Position numbers and translations under genes: made by a program
In this document: piece after piece, positions 36,001 through 46,820 of the stretch
Layout of the letters: every line of letters starts with the position of its first letter
Numbering within the stretch: the stretch's first letter is position 1
The notes under the pieces: generated by a model
Told to the model about the DNA's origin: nothing
Seen by the model: the letters and a program-made list of their open reading frames with translations, nothing else
The model's database searches: none
Assembly: GCA_001599915.1 (NCBI GenBank)
Contig: BCIG01000001.1
Span: 558,001 to 622,000, forward strand
Direction of reading: 5' to 3'
DNA length: 64,000 bases
Source of the DNA: Symbiotaphrina buchneri
Lineage: Eukaryota; Ascomycota; Symbiotaphrinales; Symbiotaphrinaceae

Positions 36001-36354
36001 CCGTATCGAAGGCGAAGAGGCGGTGAGAGCGTCGACGATCGAAGGCAGAACCTTGGACTGTTTCCTGGACCTCGGTGTTTTATCATCTTCCGGTGCCAGG
36101 GCGTCTGGCTTGCCATTGCGGGAGTCCTTAGGGGACTCGGGGGAGATGGAAGGAAAGGAGGTCAATGACTTGTCTGAGACGCTGCGGGAGCTAGCGAACG
36201 AAGAGTTCGAGGCGATCTTTCGTGGCTTGACTCGGACGGTTTCGGAGCGGTAGCTCTTTGTTGACCGCGAGGAGATTTGGGACAAGGTCCGCTGGAGTTC
36301 GGCGGCGTTGACCCCGTCGCTGTTGAGCTCCATCCCGGCGTTGCTATCGGGCAC
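33088..36354 (-). CDS. TBC-domain Rab GTPase-activating protein
   Basis: Intronless, 1,088 residues. The N-terminal ~700 are Ser-rich and disordered, with a predicted coiled coil near residues 165-215 (LAQRDAQITALRRRAEERE). The TBC domain spans ~770-990. It contains GIPVTLRAKIW, the arginine finger in IQMDIHRTLTDN (I-x-x-D-x-x-R, ~830) and the glutamine finger in GYCQGMNLIAG (~866), so the dual-finger GAP mechanism is intact. A basic-acidic helix (RRQEVEERRRKAVEEERELM) follows the TBC domain. Such proteins stimulate GTP hydrolysis on Rab GTPases in vesicle traffic. The cognate Rab cannot be read from sequence. Confidence 0.92.
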   Translation of the reverse strand: MPDSNAGMELNSDGVNAAELQRTLSQISSRSTKSYRSETVRVKPRKIASNSSFASSRSVSDKSLTSFPSISPESPKDSRNGKPDALAPEDDKTPRSRKQSKVLPSIVDALTASSPSIRQRSALFDDSPVSVRDVPGSLHQTSDEHIERLIAKNGAVAMVRQLAEDLAQRDAQITALRRRAEERERVLKKMLRECEVSNFDIEARLRDLEKAMEAAAADAAGSQSKQVSGRKASGADSVLSAPGTLGDMMDQAMNDTLHPEEGDSSSLALGDEEDHQATIRATSVASGTNEDQNSAAPKHDGTATGTSKGWKSYIWGGTTTSRKPAASTGDLTVSKNGAATAALGTAAARRKRLENDLFQPPAGQGKDDASITSRKSSSSVASWALKLVAGGSQTAREDESHRVGRGRAATTVDGVHLDVEDTSTVSGKTQSPARAALTRVYSQSEVARRSLQSSATGRRDTMKAASPESARSSGLGIFPIGSPPSSSLQAANSSGPVEMDSIVDPDILPPSLSQYGGYRSTDHLTDRFGFIYDQNRNLRQQEASETARMNRRASTNKEMLSVGRDSIHVPSDDEDEAEAESSPQEPSRPDTPLSTEDNNKPRKRWQDYLRTATFPTELLSHTPSAAPITNLETADSEDTPRLSQVKFQHQGSIPSVSVNPEPAAAHIVSENAEFSRSTKSGTTTPTSSFGGENEPAKLLLDQLTELHDSIQRDKTIKWNEFLRKVRAERKREGEAALLIEGRTHKTMMPETSITDGEMIGVAGLGNKGKVGRAKWNEFYRLVLGGIPVTLRAKIWAECSGAAAMRVPGYYDDLVQNGTDDPTILSQIQMDIHRTLTDNVFFREGPGVQKLNEVLIAYSRSNPEVGYCQGMNLIAGSLLLIMPTAEDAFWVLASMIEHILPPSYYDHSLLASRADQQVLRQYVTEVLPKLSAHLESLGIELEAMTFQWFLSVFTDCLSAEALYRVWDVVLCTNDGSTFLFQVALALLKLNEAQLLEEKSPAGVYSYINHNMTNHAISIDGLINASEALKKVVRRQEVEERRRKAVEEERELMRQREIARTETRQKRRSDASKMSKENVTPHSRTNGVDA

Positions 36355-37089
36355 TGTCTGTCATTTGGGGAAGTTGGTGACCAGTGACAGGAGGCAAGGT
36401 AAAGCTGATGTGTGTTTTGTGCGATGACTTGATTTTATGCTCGGGAACTGTTGTTGAGGTTGTGGTTGTAAACAGGTTCCGTCGACTTTCCCATGCAGCA
36501 ATATCGGTCGTGTGCCGTGGGTGTTCGCGCGCCTACCGTGTCTCGGCTTCTCGTCATTACTTAGCGGCGCGACCCCTGTCCGTTGGCTTCCATTCTTCGG
36601 CACCTCCTCCAAACCTTCCAATTGCGGGTAGGCTGCTTTGGAGACAGACTGCATCAGATTTGAGCTAAGTTTTTACGATTGCACCCTTAATCAATATCTG
36701 ATACTCTATGTATCTACAGGTAAAATGTGATCATCATTACAATGACATGTTTTGCACTCTTTCCTTGTCAGATGCGATGACGGCATGCTCGAGCTTCTAT
36801 CAAGCGGGGTATCCCTGCGAGCTTACTACTGAACGCCTATCGAACATACCTCGTAACCTGGTCCTGATTCAAATCTCAAGATTTCACTGGCTCGCCAAGG
36901 AAGTTCCAATAATACCTGGCAAAGAGATAGCTTCATATTATTCATCAGAACACTTATATTTGCCAAGGCAAGGAAAAGATTCATCATAATCTGCGATGCT
37001 ACCAAATCTGACCTAATGAGCGACGTGAAGAATACTCTACGAAGTCTGACACAGGAGAAGAAGCTGATACCACAAGTCAACAAACGTAA
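36355..37089. other. Spacer between TBC gene start and PKS stop
   Basis: Left boundary of the pigment locus. It contains the TBC-gene promoter and the PKS 3' UTR. No gene is supported; open frames of 85-97 codons on both strands overlap one another without motifs. Confidence 0.45.
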
Positions 37090-40000
37090 TTAATCCAAAG
37101 CCCTCTCGATAAAAGCCCTGAGCTGCTTTCCCTTCTCTCCTTCCATCATCGTGAAATGGTTCGCGTCTTCCATGGTCTCAATGACCAGCTTCTCCTTGCC
37201 CACAAGCGTGTCCCATCCATTTGGCCCAAAGTCCGTGCGATTCTTCAACAGCCAGATCATCTCTTTTGTGTCATCCGGTTGTGGAGGCAGCTGCGGTCCG
37301 TCCTCGTACTTGCAGACACCGTCCTTGGCCCAGATAAGGTACGTCTTCGGTGCCTTTCCGCTCTGGAACGGCACAGCGTTGTACTTTGCCAGAGCATCGA
37401 CAAAGGCGAGGAAGTGCTGAAGCAGCCACTCCGGCGGTGCTTGCTTTCCAGACCCAAACAGCCCAATGGAGTTGAAGAAGTGATAGAGGCGCGGAGGTAA
37501 CTTGCCCAAACCTATTGGGAAAGGTGAGTCGAGCAGTACCAGCCTGTCCACCTGCTCGCCTTCTTTCAGGAGGACCTGCGCAGCATCAAAGGCGCACACT
37601 CCGCCGGCGGACCAGCCACCAAACGCGTAGGGTCCCCTGGGTTGGCGTCGGCGCACCTCAGCAAGATACGGAGTCGTAAGGCCCTCGAGGCTGCACTTGA
37701 GGTCTTCTGGTGTCTTCATGTAGGGGCAGTTCAAGCCGTAGACAGCAATGTCGGCACCAATCTTCGGCAGTGGTGCGTATGAATAAGATGAACCGGAGCC
37801 GTCGGGAAAGAGGAACAACATCCGTCTAGCCGTCTTAGGATTCCCCTGAAGAAGAATTGATGAGGCAGGAGGCATAGCTGCGGTAGCCGGCGGTTCCTTC
37901 TTCACCGGGGCCTTTCCACCCTTGAGAGCTGTTGTTGCGTCCGGTTTGACACCCAGAGCAAGAGCTATGGCATCCAGCGTGGTGTTTTCTGCAAAGAGAT
38001 CTCCCGGAAGCTCGATATTCAGCTCCTCTCGCAGCCTTCCTTGAACGGTCAGGGATAACAGAGAATCCATGCCCAGCTCAGCTAGATCGGTAGAGCCTGT
38101 GATCTCCTCCAACGGTACGCCTATCTCTTCTGCGAGTGTAGCACGGATGGAGGTGATAACGTCGGTGTCTTCTTCTTCGACAGAAGTCGAGCTTTCGTTG
38201 TCCGTGAAAGAGATATCCGACTCGGTATATGGTGTCGAAGTTCCCGAGGATGATGATTCCACCGGTGCTGGTTCCGCAGTGGAGGTGTAATCTTCACCTT
38301 TTGCGACGTGTTTTGTGAAATACTGTCTCAATTCCTTCACAGTGGAGCATTCGATAAACACAGAGGAATCCACTTCAACATCGAGCTCTTCCCTCCATCT
38401 TCCTGACACGGTCAGAGAGAGGAGCGAGTCCACGCCGAAATCAGCAAAAGAACAGTCATCCGTCAAATCGCTGGCGGGCACTCCAATCTCTTCAGCAAGT
38501 ATGGCGACCGATTTCGTGAACTTGTTCGAAGTGGCTTCTCGGAATGGTGCTGACGGAAATGCCTGAGCTTTGAGTTTCTGGATGGTGATTGATTTGGGCT
38601 TCTCGATCCCTGCGGTGGTCGCGGTAGCGGAAGCAACTGCAGACGCCGCTGTAGTCGGAGGCTTTACAGCCGCAGTTTTCGAAGATCCAGTAGGAGGTAG
38701 CATGGTATCGAGGAGTTGGCGAGGCACTCCTTGGAACTGTTGAAGTTAGCAACAGGACTCGAAAGGACAAGTCATCAGTTTTCTCACCTTCACACCTTCG
38801 TAAACAGCAACAATAGCATCTTCTTCAAAGATATATACGTCTCCGGAGTACATGGTTCCAGAAATCAGCTGCATTTTTACATACGTCCGGTAAGTCTTGT
38901 CCCTTGAGAATTTACCCGTGCAGCGCATCGAGTCCCAGCCGTGGTTGATGAAGACCTGCGTCTTCGAGTCCACAGCATCGTTGGCATTCATGACGAATCC
39001 GGCCAAGTGGCCTAGACTGTCTATCCAGTATGGCGCGAAATAGAACTTGCCATCCGCCTCAGTTGCCTGGAATTTGACGCGAGCGGTAGCTTCATGTTCA
39101 GTACTGTCCAGTACAACCTCTTCCATACCTCGGTACTTTGGATCGTATGCAACAAGAGCGCTGAACAGCTTATAAGCCATCCCTCTCTTGATCTTGTGAG
39201 AATGACCGTCATGAACTCCACGCTGCAGCTGATCGATACGGGATCGGACCATGTAGCTATTGCGCTTCCATTCTGTAAGCCACGTGTTGCCGTCTCCGAA
39301 CTTGACAGTGCATCGCGCATGATCAACTGTCTTCTTGCCCTCAGCGGATACTGAATAATATCTGACGACAGCAGATTGGGATGCCCAGTCAGCCGTAGCA
39401 GAAGCTCTGAACAACTGACTTGATTGGCCTTTGGATATTAGAGGTTTCTCGACAATCATCTGGGAGACATCCATGGCAAGACCTGCCATATCGGGTTTGT
39501 ATTTATCGACCAAAAATTGCCCTAAGGTCAGTGCAATATCGGCATACAGAGACTGCTTCTATATCAGCTATGTTCGCAAAAAAAGGGAAGGTGACATACA
39601 GAAGGACAGAGAGCGGCACCGTTGACCTTGTGGCCCTGAAGAACTGCGTTGAGAAGGGGATCCAAAAGATCGGATTCCATCACCACAGTAGCTTCATTAC
39701 CTTTACCATGGTGTTCCACAATTCGCTGAACAGAGGTAGTGGAGAACTGGGACGTCGAAGCACCGAGCTGAGGAGCGGTAGAGGCTGGCGTGGCTTTGGG
39801 AGCATCACCCTTCGTGAGACACCAGTTGTGAACGTACTGGATCCAGTAATTTTTCAGGTCCCAGTTATAAGCAGGCAGCCGAATCACCCGTTGGCAAGCT
39901 TTGAAGTCTCGATGATACTCGTTCCATTGGACGTCGAGACCAGCGGAGTGCAACGCACAAAGAGTGTTTGTGAGGACCTTCCAAGTATCTTCGTTGCGTC

Positions 40001-43000
40001 TAAGTGACGGCAGAGCAATCACATTTGTTCCAAGGGTGGCCTTGATCATGCCACAACACACTGGATGGGAGCCGACTTCGACCCAAAGGGTGTTGTCGGT
40101 GATAACTTTGGATTGCTTTGCCGATTCGAGGCCAGCCAAGATTTCCACTGTCTCCCGACAATGGCGGCTAAGATAAGTCGGTCCAATGACTGCTGCGTTC
40201 TCATCCGTGATGACTTCTCCAATCAAAGGGGATATGATTGGAATGGTGGGTGCGTTGAAAGTGACACCTTTGGCCGCAGATTCGAAGTCTTCCCTGATCG
40301 GTTGCACTTGGCTCGAGTGGAAGGCAAACGGGACTTGAAGCTTAGTACACTTGAATCCACGTGCGGTCAGATTGCCGGAAAGCAGAGTGATATCCAAGTC
40401 GGTCCCGCTGATGACTGTGTCCTCGGGGCCGTTTATGCAAGCAATCTCAGAAGCTGTGCCATTTACATAGCTCGCCAATGCGGACACGGAGGCTTTGACA
40501 GCCAACATAGCATGCGTTCCAGCTGTGCACTTTTCTTGCAACAACTGAGCCCTTGTTCCTGTCAAATAAATCGTATCACTGGCGGAGAGGACGCCGGCAA
40601 TATTAAGTGCGGCATACTCGCCGAGACTGTGGCCAACAACAGCATTTGGCTTGATACCCCAAGACATCCACAATCGCGCAAGCGCCATTTGAATGCATGC
40701 GCTGCCCAGCTGGACCACCAGAGGTGGTAGCTGCTTTATGTCGACCGTGTTGTCCATCAATGGTTGTATAGAAGGAAAGCCTTGACTTTGACCGATTCTA
40801 TCAAACCTCCGTATGTCTGAACGGAACTGCGAGAAGCTCTCATATAGCTGGTTACCCATACCAGCGTATTGTGAGCCTTGACCAGTGAAAGCAAAGCACA
40901 CCTTTGGCGTCGAAGCGGGTATGGGACGAAGATCTTCGCGAAGGGCGGCTCCGTCAAGACCTTCCTTTATCTTGTCCAAATCGACACCAGTAACGATCAC
41001 CCGGTGATTATGGTGTATGCGGCGAGCAGTTGTTGTATAAGATAACATAGGCAATGACATCTTCCCTTTGTTATCTTCGATGAAATTGGCCAACGATGTA
41101 ACGTTCTTCTTGAGTGACTGGATTGACCTGGCCGAGATTGCAACCATATGGTTAGTGCGAAGGTCTTGTTCCCCTATCGAGTCAACCGCTGGTGCATCTT
41201 CGAGCAGTATCGCAGTGTTTCCACCAGCGGCACTGAAGTTGTTCAGAAAGACCCTGCGCTTCCCACCTTCTGGTCTGTTCCATGAAGTGGGCTTCAAAGC
41301 AATGCGCACATTCCTTTCTGTCAGATCAGTAGGGAATGTATGGTTGATCTTCGTCTTGATACCGCAATGTGGAGGGATGAGGTTCTTTTCCATCATCAGA
41401 AGCACTTTGATCAAGGATGTGACCCCGGAAGCAGATTCGGCGTGGCCCACATTGGACTTCGCAGACCCAAGATGCAGCGACTGATCGGAGGTCCGTCTCC
41501 GATTGCTGGGGGAGAAGACATCAAGAACAGACCTCATCTCAACACCATCCCTGTAGTCTGAAGTCAGATTCGAGAAAACATGATATTCTATCATAGAAGA
41601 CTTACCCTGCTTGTGTCCCGGTCCCGTGCATCTCAATGTAGCTGACGTCGAAAGGGTCCAAATTTGCCTCATTGAGGACCTTGTCGAATATGAAGGATTG
41701 AGCGCCGACATGCGGCCGAGTCATTGATACCGCTTCAGCTGAATGATTTGTGTATGCTCCAACGATGACACCTTGGATTGGATCGCCGTCGGCCTCGGCA
41801 TCTTCCAACCTCTTCATAACAACTGTACCCACTGCATCTGCGCGGCAATATCCATCCGCTCCATCATCAAAGGTATTGCAATTACCAGTCCTCGACAAGA
41901 AATGCCCTTGATCTAGCCCGCTAAAGTTGTCAGGATTTGTCATGACATTCGTCCCCCCTGCAATGACGGTGTCGCAGTCACCCCTCCAAAGTGAGTTGCA
42001 GGCCATGTGGATGGCCGCAAAGCTCGAGGAGCAAGCAGTGTCGACACTAACTGAGGGACCGCTGAACTTGAAGTGGTAATTGACGCGTCCCGGAGTAAAC
42101 GCCCGGTTTCCACCGGGTATGAAGTACGTATCGACCTGTTGCCCGCTGTTTACTTCCCTCCAGTCATCACTTGTCATGCCATAAAAGATCCCAACCCGAT
42201 TCCGCTGGCTCGATGGCGTCCTGTCGGCAACAAATCCAGCCTTCTCAAGAGCTTCATATGCTGTCATGATGGCAAGGCGCTGGCCAGGATCCGTCTGAGA
42301 CGCCTCTCTTGGTGACATGTTGAAAAATCGCGCGTCGAACACTCCAGGCTCCTTGATGAAGCACCCATAGAGTACTTGACTGGTGTTCTTCCGTTTCCCA
42401 GTAGGATCATAATGAGCCTTAGCGTCAAAGCGATTGGAAGGTATCTCTTTATGCACATCTCGTCCGTTGTAGAGGAGATCCCAAAATTCCTCAGTATCGG
42501 CGCTCTCTGGAAACCTCCCTGATGATCCGATAATAGCGATTTTTGACTGCCCAGGGTTTCCAGTCGATGATGCCTGATCAGGCGAAGCCGTTCCATTCGT
42601 AACGGACCCATCAACTTCAATGGCAAGATCAGCGTTCTGTTTCAATGCCGACGCCAAGCTCTGAGAAGCTGTTGTAGCAATGGGAACGAGGCTGCATCGG
42701 GAAGCTCCGGACAGTTTGACGACCTCTGTACAACCTTCAACGACCTCATCCCATCGGATTTGTTCCAAGAGAATCTCCCTCAAAACAATTCTTAGCAGAG
42801 ACTCATAACTCGATGACGAGATAGCCTCTCCAGTAGCACTGGAGTATATCGGAATTCTTGGCTTATAGGAATCGAGGAGTTCCTTCGAGCTGCCCTCAAG
42901 GATTGCCTCTACGTCGGTCTCGTCGTACAGATGTGGTGCATGATATGGAGCATGGATCGAAACGGGAACTGTCTTCGCATTTTTGAACGTCGGCGATTGG

Positions 43001-43766
43001 AGTAGCTGCTGCAGAATGCTTGGTTGCCCACTAATAGTGAGACTATTTGTATTGACAGAGCTGATATAGGGGCAGGACGGGGAAGGAAGGCCCTATAAAA
43101 TAGATTAGCTGTGACCATCCATAGATGAAATGTGCCTACCTTTGCCCTGCAAAATTCCTCGATAACGGCATACGCTGATTCCTCTGGTACACCAGGGACC
43201 AAGAAGGACCACGTGGATACACCACCAGATATGTGTTCAAGGCGATTCCGAACTTCCAGTGCTCGTAGCCCAACACGGAACGCAATGAGTGTTGCTTCGA
43301 TTGCGGCCGGAAGTAAGTCTGGTATGGTTTGACAGGAGCTTATTGCAGCACCTGCCAGTAAGCCAGTACACAAGCCCACTAGGTGACTCTCCGAACGAAT
43401 CGGATATATATTGGAGCCTTGAGAGTAATGGCTGAGTTCACTGTTAGTACGTTGCAAATGAGCAGATCCGATGACGGACCTAATGAAACATCCAAGTTGA
43501 TGAATGCATGTTAATGCCCCCTCGAGAGCAGGGTTATTGCTCTTCTCCCTATATCTGGCAAGGAGATCAGGAACACTTGTGAAGCGTGGGAAGAGCTCCC
43601 TCTCCCCAGATGGGAGACGAGATATCTCCAGGCGAAGGGCATAATGGACCCGTTCGAAGAAGGTTGTCAAAAGACTGTTCCCTCTGATCTTGAAGAGACG
43701 ACGTAAACCCGCATCGAAACTACTTGTCTGGTCCCCAAGGACGTAGACTGCAATGGATCGCTCCAT
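37090..43766 (-). CDS. Non-reducing polyketide synthase, wA/PksP type (SAT-KS-AT-PT-ACP-ACP-TE)
   Basis: Six exons: 43480-43766, 43140-43431, 41606-43092, 39600-41550, 38788-39552 and 37090-38736 (2,142 residues; PksP is of similar size). Domains: SAT 1-~245; KS ~380-810 with Cys in VDTACSSSF (~545), EMHGTGTQAGD and KSNVGHAE; AT with GHSLGEYAAL (~996); PT ~1,290-1,620 with His in LQGHKVNG (~1,327) and Asp in WIDSLGH (~1,515); two ACPs with DSLLSL serines (~1,697 and ~1,819); Claisen-type TE with GWSAGG Ser (~1,971) and DANHF His (~2,119). All catalytic residues are present. This architecture makes the heptaketide naphthopyrone YWA1 or the pentaketide T4HN in conidial and melanin pigment pathways. 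The EthD neighbour favours YWA1. Intron phases are all consistent. The first intron uses the CTCAG acceptor at 43432, eight bases after a perfect TACTAAC. Confidence 0.95.
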
Positions 43767-43916
43767 GTTCAACCATATGGCTGGAAGGAGTTGTCACGTC
43801 TCTTATGATATTAAAAGGGGAATCAAGAGGTAAAGTAGGAGGCCCACTGTCACCTCGGGCTGTCAAAGATGCTGGATATCTTCGTAGGCCCGGAGAGTAG
43901 AATGACACGAACACGT

Positions 43917-43922
43917 TATATA
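43917..43922 (-). promoter_or_regulatory. TATA-like box upstream of the PKS
   Basis: TATATA about 151 bases upstream of the PKS start codon on its coding strand. The position suits a fungal core promoter with a ~100-base leader. No transcript data are available. Confidence 0.35.
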
Positions 43923-44400
43923 GATATGATATGGCAACCTGATCAGTTATTCTCTGCTCGACCCGACTCAGGGACCATATCAGATTTGGAATCAATATCA
44001 TCGGAGCAAGGGACAGATCGTTCGGGATGCAGTCACACCAGCTGCGTGGCTGTCCAAAATGAGAAAAAGCATGCTTCGTTCACCAGACACAGAATGATAT
44101 TGCGATAATGCTTCCGAACTCCTGCGAAGAGTAATGCCCTGGTCAGGAGCCGCTCCTATCAGAAATCCTTGATAGGGACGCGGGGGACGATACCCTTGCG
44201 ACATGCATCAAATATGCAGTTGATGGCGCATATCAGAATTGAATGCATCGATAAGGAAATCAACATTGTACGACTTTGGGGTCAATGCTCGAGAAAAGAT
44301 GGAAATGGGACGATAAGTGAGGATTTCAAGGCGCGCGCCTAGCCCTCAGTCCAAGGCATTGAGAAATATAAACGCGCCTATTGAAACCGAACAAAGAGAA

Positions 44401-44628
44401 TCATGAAGCTTCTGAGTAGTTGAAGCCCCCTATGATTTCGTCATGACTCGAGTATGAGGACGCAAGGAATGTCTGACCGGTATGGTTCCAAGAACTGAGA
44501 TCCATTTTGTGGATGGAAAGTCCCTCCGTGATGGTGAACTGGTCCTGTGAAGTGATGTATGACAAGCCATGCAATACCCCTGAAATGACTCCGGCTAGAT
44601 GCTTGACAGGGTAGTAAACATCTGTCAA
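44401..44628 (-). other. Possible gene remnant or orphan exon
   Basis: A minus-strand frame of ~75 codons preceded by a good acceptor (TTGACAG). It reads DVYYPVKHLAGVISGV and later GLSIHKMDLSSWNHTGQ, ending at a TGA. The composition is that of an ordinary folded protein, but no upstream exon or family is recognised. It could be the last exon of a small gene, a decayed cluster gene, or chance. Confidence 0.25.
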
Positions 44629-44787
44629 GGAAGATAGAGCAATTGCTATACACGGGAATCAAGACCAGAAGCAATCAAGACTACATGCGGCAAGCTAGGG
44701 TCAGCCGGATACTCTGTGCTTCCAGAGTTTCATTTGCATAGGGGAGATGAAAACGAAGAGAAGCGGAAGGTATGCAGGCCGAAGGAA

Positions 44788-44793
44788 TATAAG
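44788..44793 (+). promoter_or_regulatory. TATA-like box upstream of the EthD gene
   Basis: TATAAG 113 bases before the EthD-protein ATG at 44906. Confidence 0.3.
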
Positions 44794-44905
44794 ATATGAC
44801 CCAGACTCCGGGCATGACAGCAACGGCCTCGAAGCTGACTTGCCATTGTCAAAAGATCTTCTGCTGTCTCAGTCCTTTTGTCGTCATCAGATTATCGTTA
44901 TCAAG

Positions 44906-45445
44906 ATGGGGAGCACACGCCGTTTGTGCCTGACTATCTGCGGCTACCGCAAGCCAGGGCTTGGCGAAGAAGAGTACCGTCAATACATGACCAAGGTGCA
45001 CGCTCCGCTTGTTGCGGATCTCATGGCGCAGTATGGAGTCTTGAGATGGACGATGGTAGCGAATCCCTTGAGGCTACCTGTCACTCGCCTGACAGTTAGA
45101 TCTGATTAGTCCCATAATGACAGCAAGACGCGGCCTCTGATGGCCCAGCTCTACGATCCTCAGTTTGCAAATCTTGCAGACTATGACTGTTTCATTCAGA
45201 TTGTCTTCCGAGACGTCCAAGACTTCGTCAACATGAAAGCAGATCCTCATTTCAAGGAACGAGTGACTCCGGATCATGAGAATTTTGCGGACACAAAAAG
45301 GTCACAGTAAGTCGTCCTTAGTACTGGGTCTTTGATGGATGCTCACCTCCGGATTAGGATGACGATTGGTTGGTTCGAAGAGTTTGTGAATGATGGGAAA
45401 GTGGTGGACAAAAGCGAGGGTGCACAAGTCGATGGTCTCGACTGA
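44906..45445 (+). CDS. EthD-domain dehydratase, AurZ/TpcK type
   Basis: Three exons: 44906-45055, 45110-45306 and 45358-45445 (144 residues). The protein reads [21 protein letters not shown], then [52 protein letters not shown], and ends near [14 protein letters not shown]. This is the ferredoxin-like dimeric EthD fold used by fungal polyketide-tailoring proteins of the AurZ/TpcK group. In Fusarium, AurZ dehydrates the naphthopyrone YWA1 to nor-rubrofusarin. Pairing with a wA-type synthase supports the same role here (inference). Introns have GTAGCG...TTAG and GTAAGT...TTAG borders; the first donor is weak but is the only one that restores the conserved RWTM-S-HND join. It is divergent from the PKS, 1.1 kb apart. 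Confidence 0.85.
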
Positions 45446-45900
45446 GAGGGAAGGCTCGAAGACAGGGGTCGATTGGTGACACTGGGCCGTTCTTTTCGGC
45501 AACGTCTCGGTTGGCACACTCCTTCTGTGCCTTGCTACGAAGCATGCGCAATCATGTCTGGTCCTTGCAAATGTCACGCCCAATGCATCCCTTAATTGTC
45601 ATCGGACATTCTTATCGGTATCCTTGTCGTCACTATGCAAAGCTACATGCTGCTGGTGCAAAATTGAAGAAGTGGTGTATCCATAGCCAATGAGCCAGCC
45701 CCGGAAAGCCGAGTCTAGATGATACTCCAGTAGCTCATCTTTCCGTGCCGTTTGGACTGATGCGTGCAATCAATGTTACACATAGATCCGCCGTTCGGAA
45801 CTCATCTTGGGCTATGGATGGTCCTGAACATGGTCCCTGCTCAGGGACGAACAAGTGACAGTCTGTACCCGAAATTAAAGAGCTCTCTTTTTGTTGGGCG

Positions 45901-46700
45901 TTACCCGGCGCCAATACGCCCTCGAATATGCCTCTCCTGCTACGCCTTGTAGTGACAAAATTCAAGATATTCGTGCTTTGGAAGTACAATCCGGTTCCGG
46001 CCATCCAGAAGTTCAAGTCGGGAGAAACTTTCGACCACGCCTGACATGATTTGCTTCTGATATGGTGCCAAATTCTTGAGGGCGATTGAAGAGACTATTC
46101 TGGCCTCTGCACACTGCGATCTGGCCTGCATAGCCCCCAGCGGTGTCCAGGAATGGACTGATACGATTTGCGTACCACCCCACATGCAGTCGCTTGCATT
46201 AATCTCCTTTCTGGTGTCATCGAGTCATCAACGAAAAGGCTTCATGCATCTTGACAGACCAGGATCATGCGCCATCGGAGGATAATACGCACTAAGCCTG
46301 CGGAATCGATCTGCAAAGAGTTTGACGCACATTATCTTGATACGCATGGCCCTCACTACGATAATTCTTCGATATGCTTGTGAAACTTGTCCTTCTCTAG
46401 CGGCTTCGGGCAAAGCTGGATAGATTGATAATCTGCACCTGGCATCACACAAGGATTTCTGGCATCGCCTGCTGGCAACATTTGGCTGCAGACGTCTTTG
46501 CCCTTCAAAATTCCAAATCGAGGTACGCTCGGTGCCGGAATGCCGAGCCAGGATATCTGCAGACCAAATGTCAGACCTCGTGGTGACGAGTCAAAGCAAC
46601 GTGGGTGTGCAGACCCATGCTCGGAGGGCAATGGTGTGCTGGAGTGAAGCGGTGAAAGACCCGAAAGAAGATTGTGCCATGCGATGTGCTCCTTTTTCAT
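45901..46700 (-). pseudogene. Possible broken or unrecognised gene beside the laccase
   Basis: Three minus-strand open segments lie in order. 46356-46700 includes ISWLGIPAPSVPRFGILKGK, 46228-46452 ends with LSAYYPPMAHDPGLSR, and 45940-46185 ends with YQKQIMSGVVESFSRLELLDG then LPKHEYLEFC. Their composition is protein-like. The first two can be joined in phase by a GTAGTG...CCGCAG intron (46362 to ~46297), but a TGA TGA pair near 46230 blocks continuation to the third. No family is recognised. Either it is a decayed cluster gene (divergent from the laccase) or its exon structure escaped me. The rest of 45446-46820 shows nothing supported. Confidence 0.25.
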
Positions 46701-46714
46701 TATTATCGCGTCAG

Positions 46715-46721
46715 TATATAT
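46715..46721 (+). promoter_or_regulatory. TATA-like box upstream of the laccase
   Basis: TATATAT exactly 100 bases ahead of the final base before the laccase ATG at 46821. The best TATA candidate of the three cluster genes. Confidence 0.4.
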
Positions 46722-46820
46722 CTTGAGTATTCCTCATAGGCTCATAGCGCTTGGTCGAGACGAGAGCCCCTTGCCAGTGTCGAGTTCCTGCCTTTCGTTT
46801 CAACCCTTTCTTGATCAAGT

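Larger units (their letters stand above)
43767..44905. other. Divergent PKS / EthD promoter region
   Basis: About 1.1 kb between two divergently transcribed cluster genes, expected to hold shared regulatory sites. It also contains a possible remnant or exon at 44401-44628. Apart from TATA-like boxes no regulator site is recognised. Confidence 0.5.

Noticed and set aside
39420-40007. 195-codon plus-strand frame over the PKS AT-PT linker
   Set aside because: Shadow of the PKS; the sense strand is conserved across this interval.
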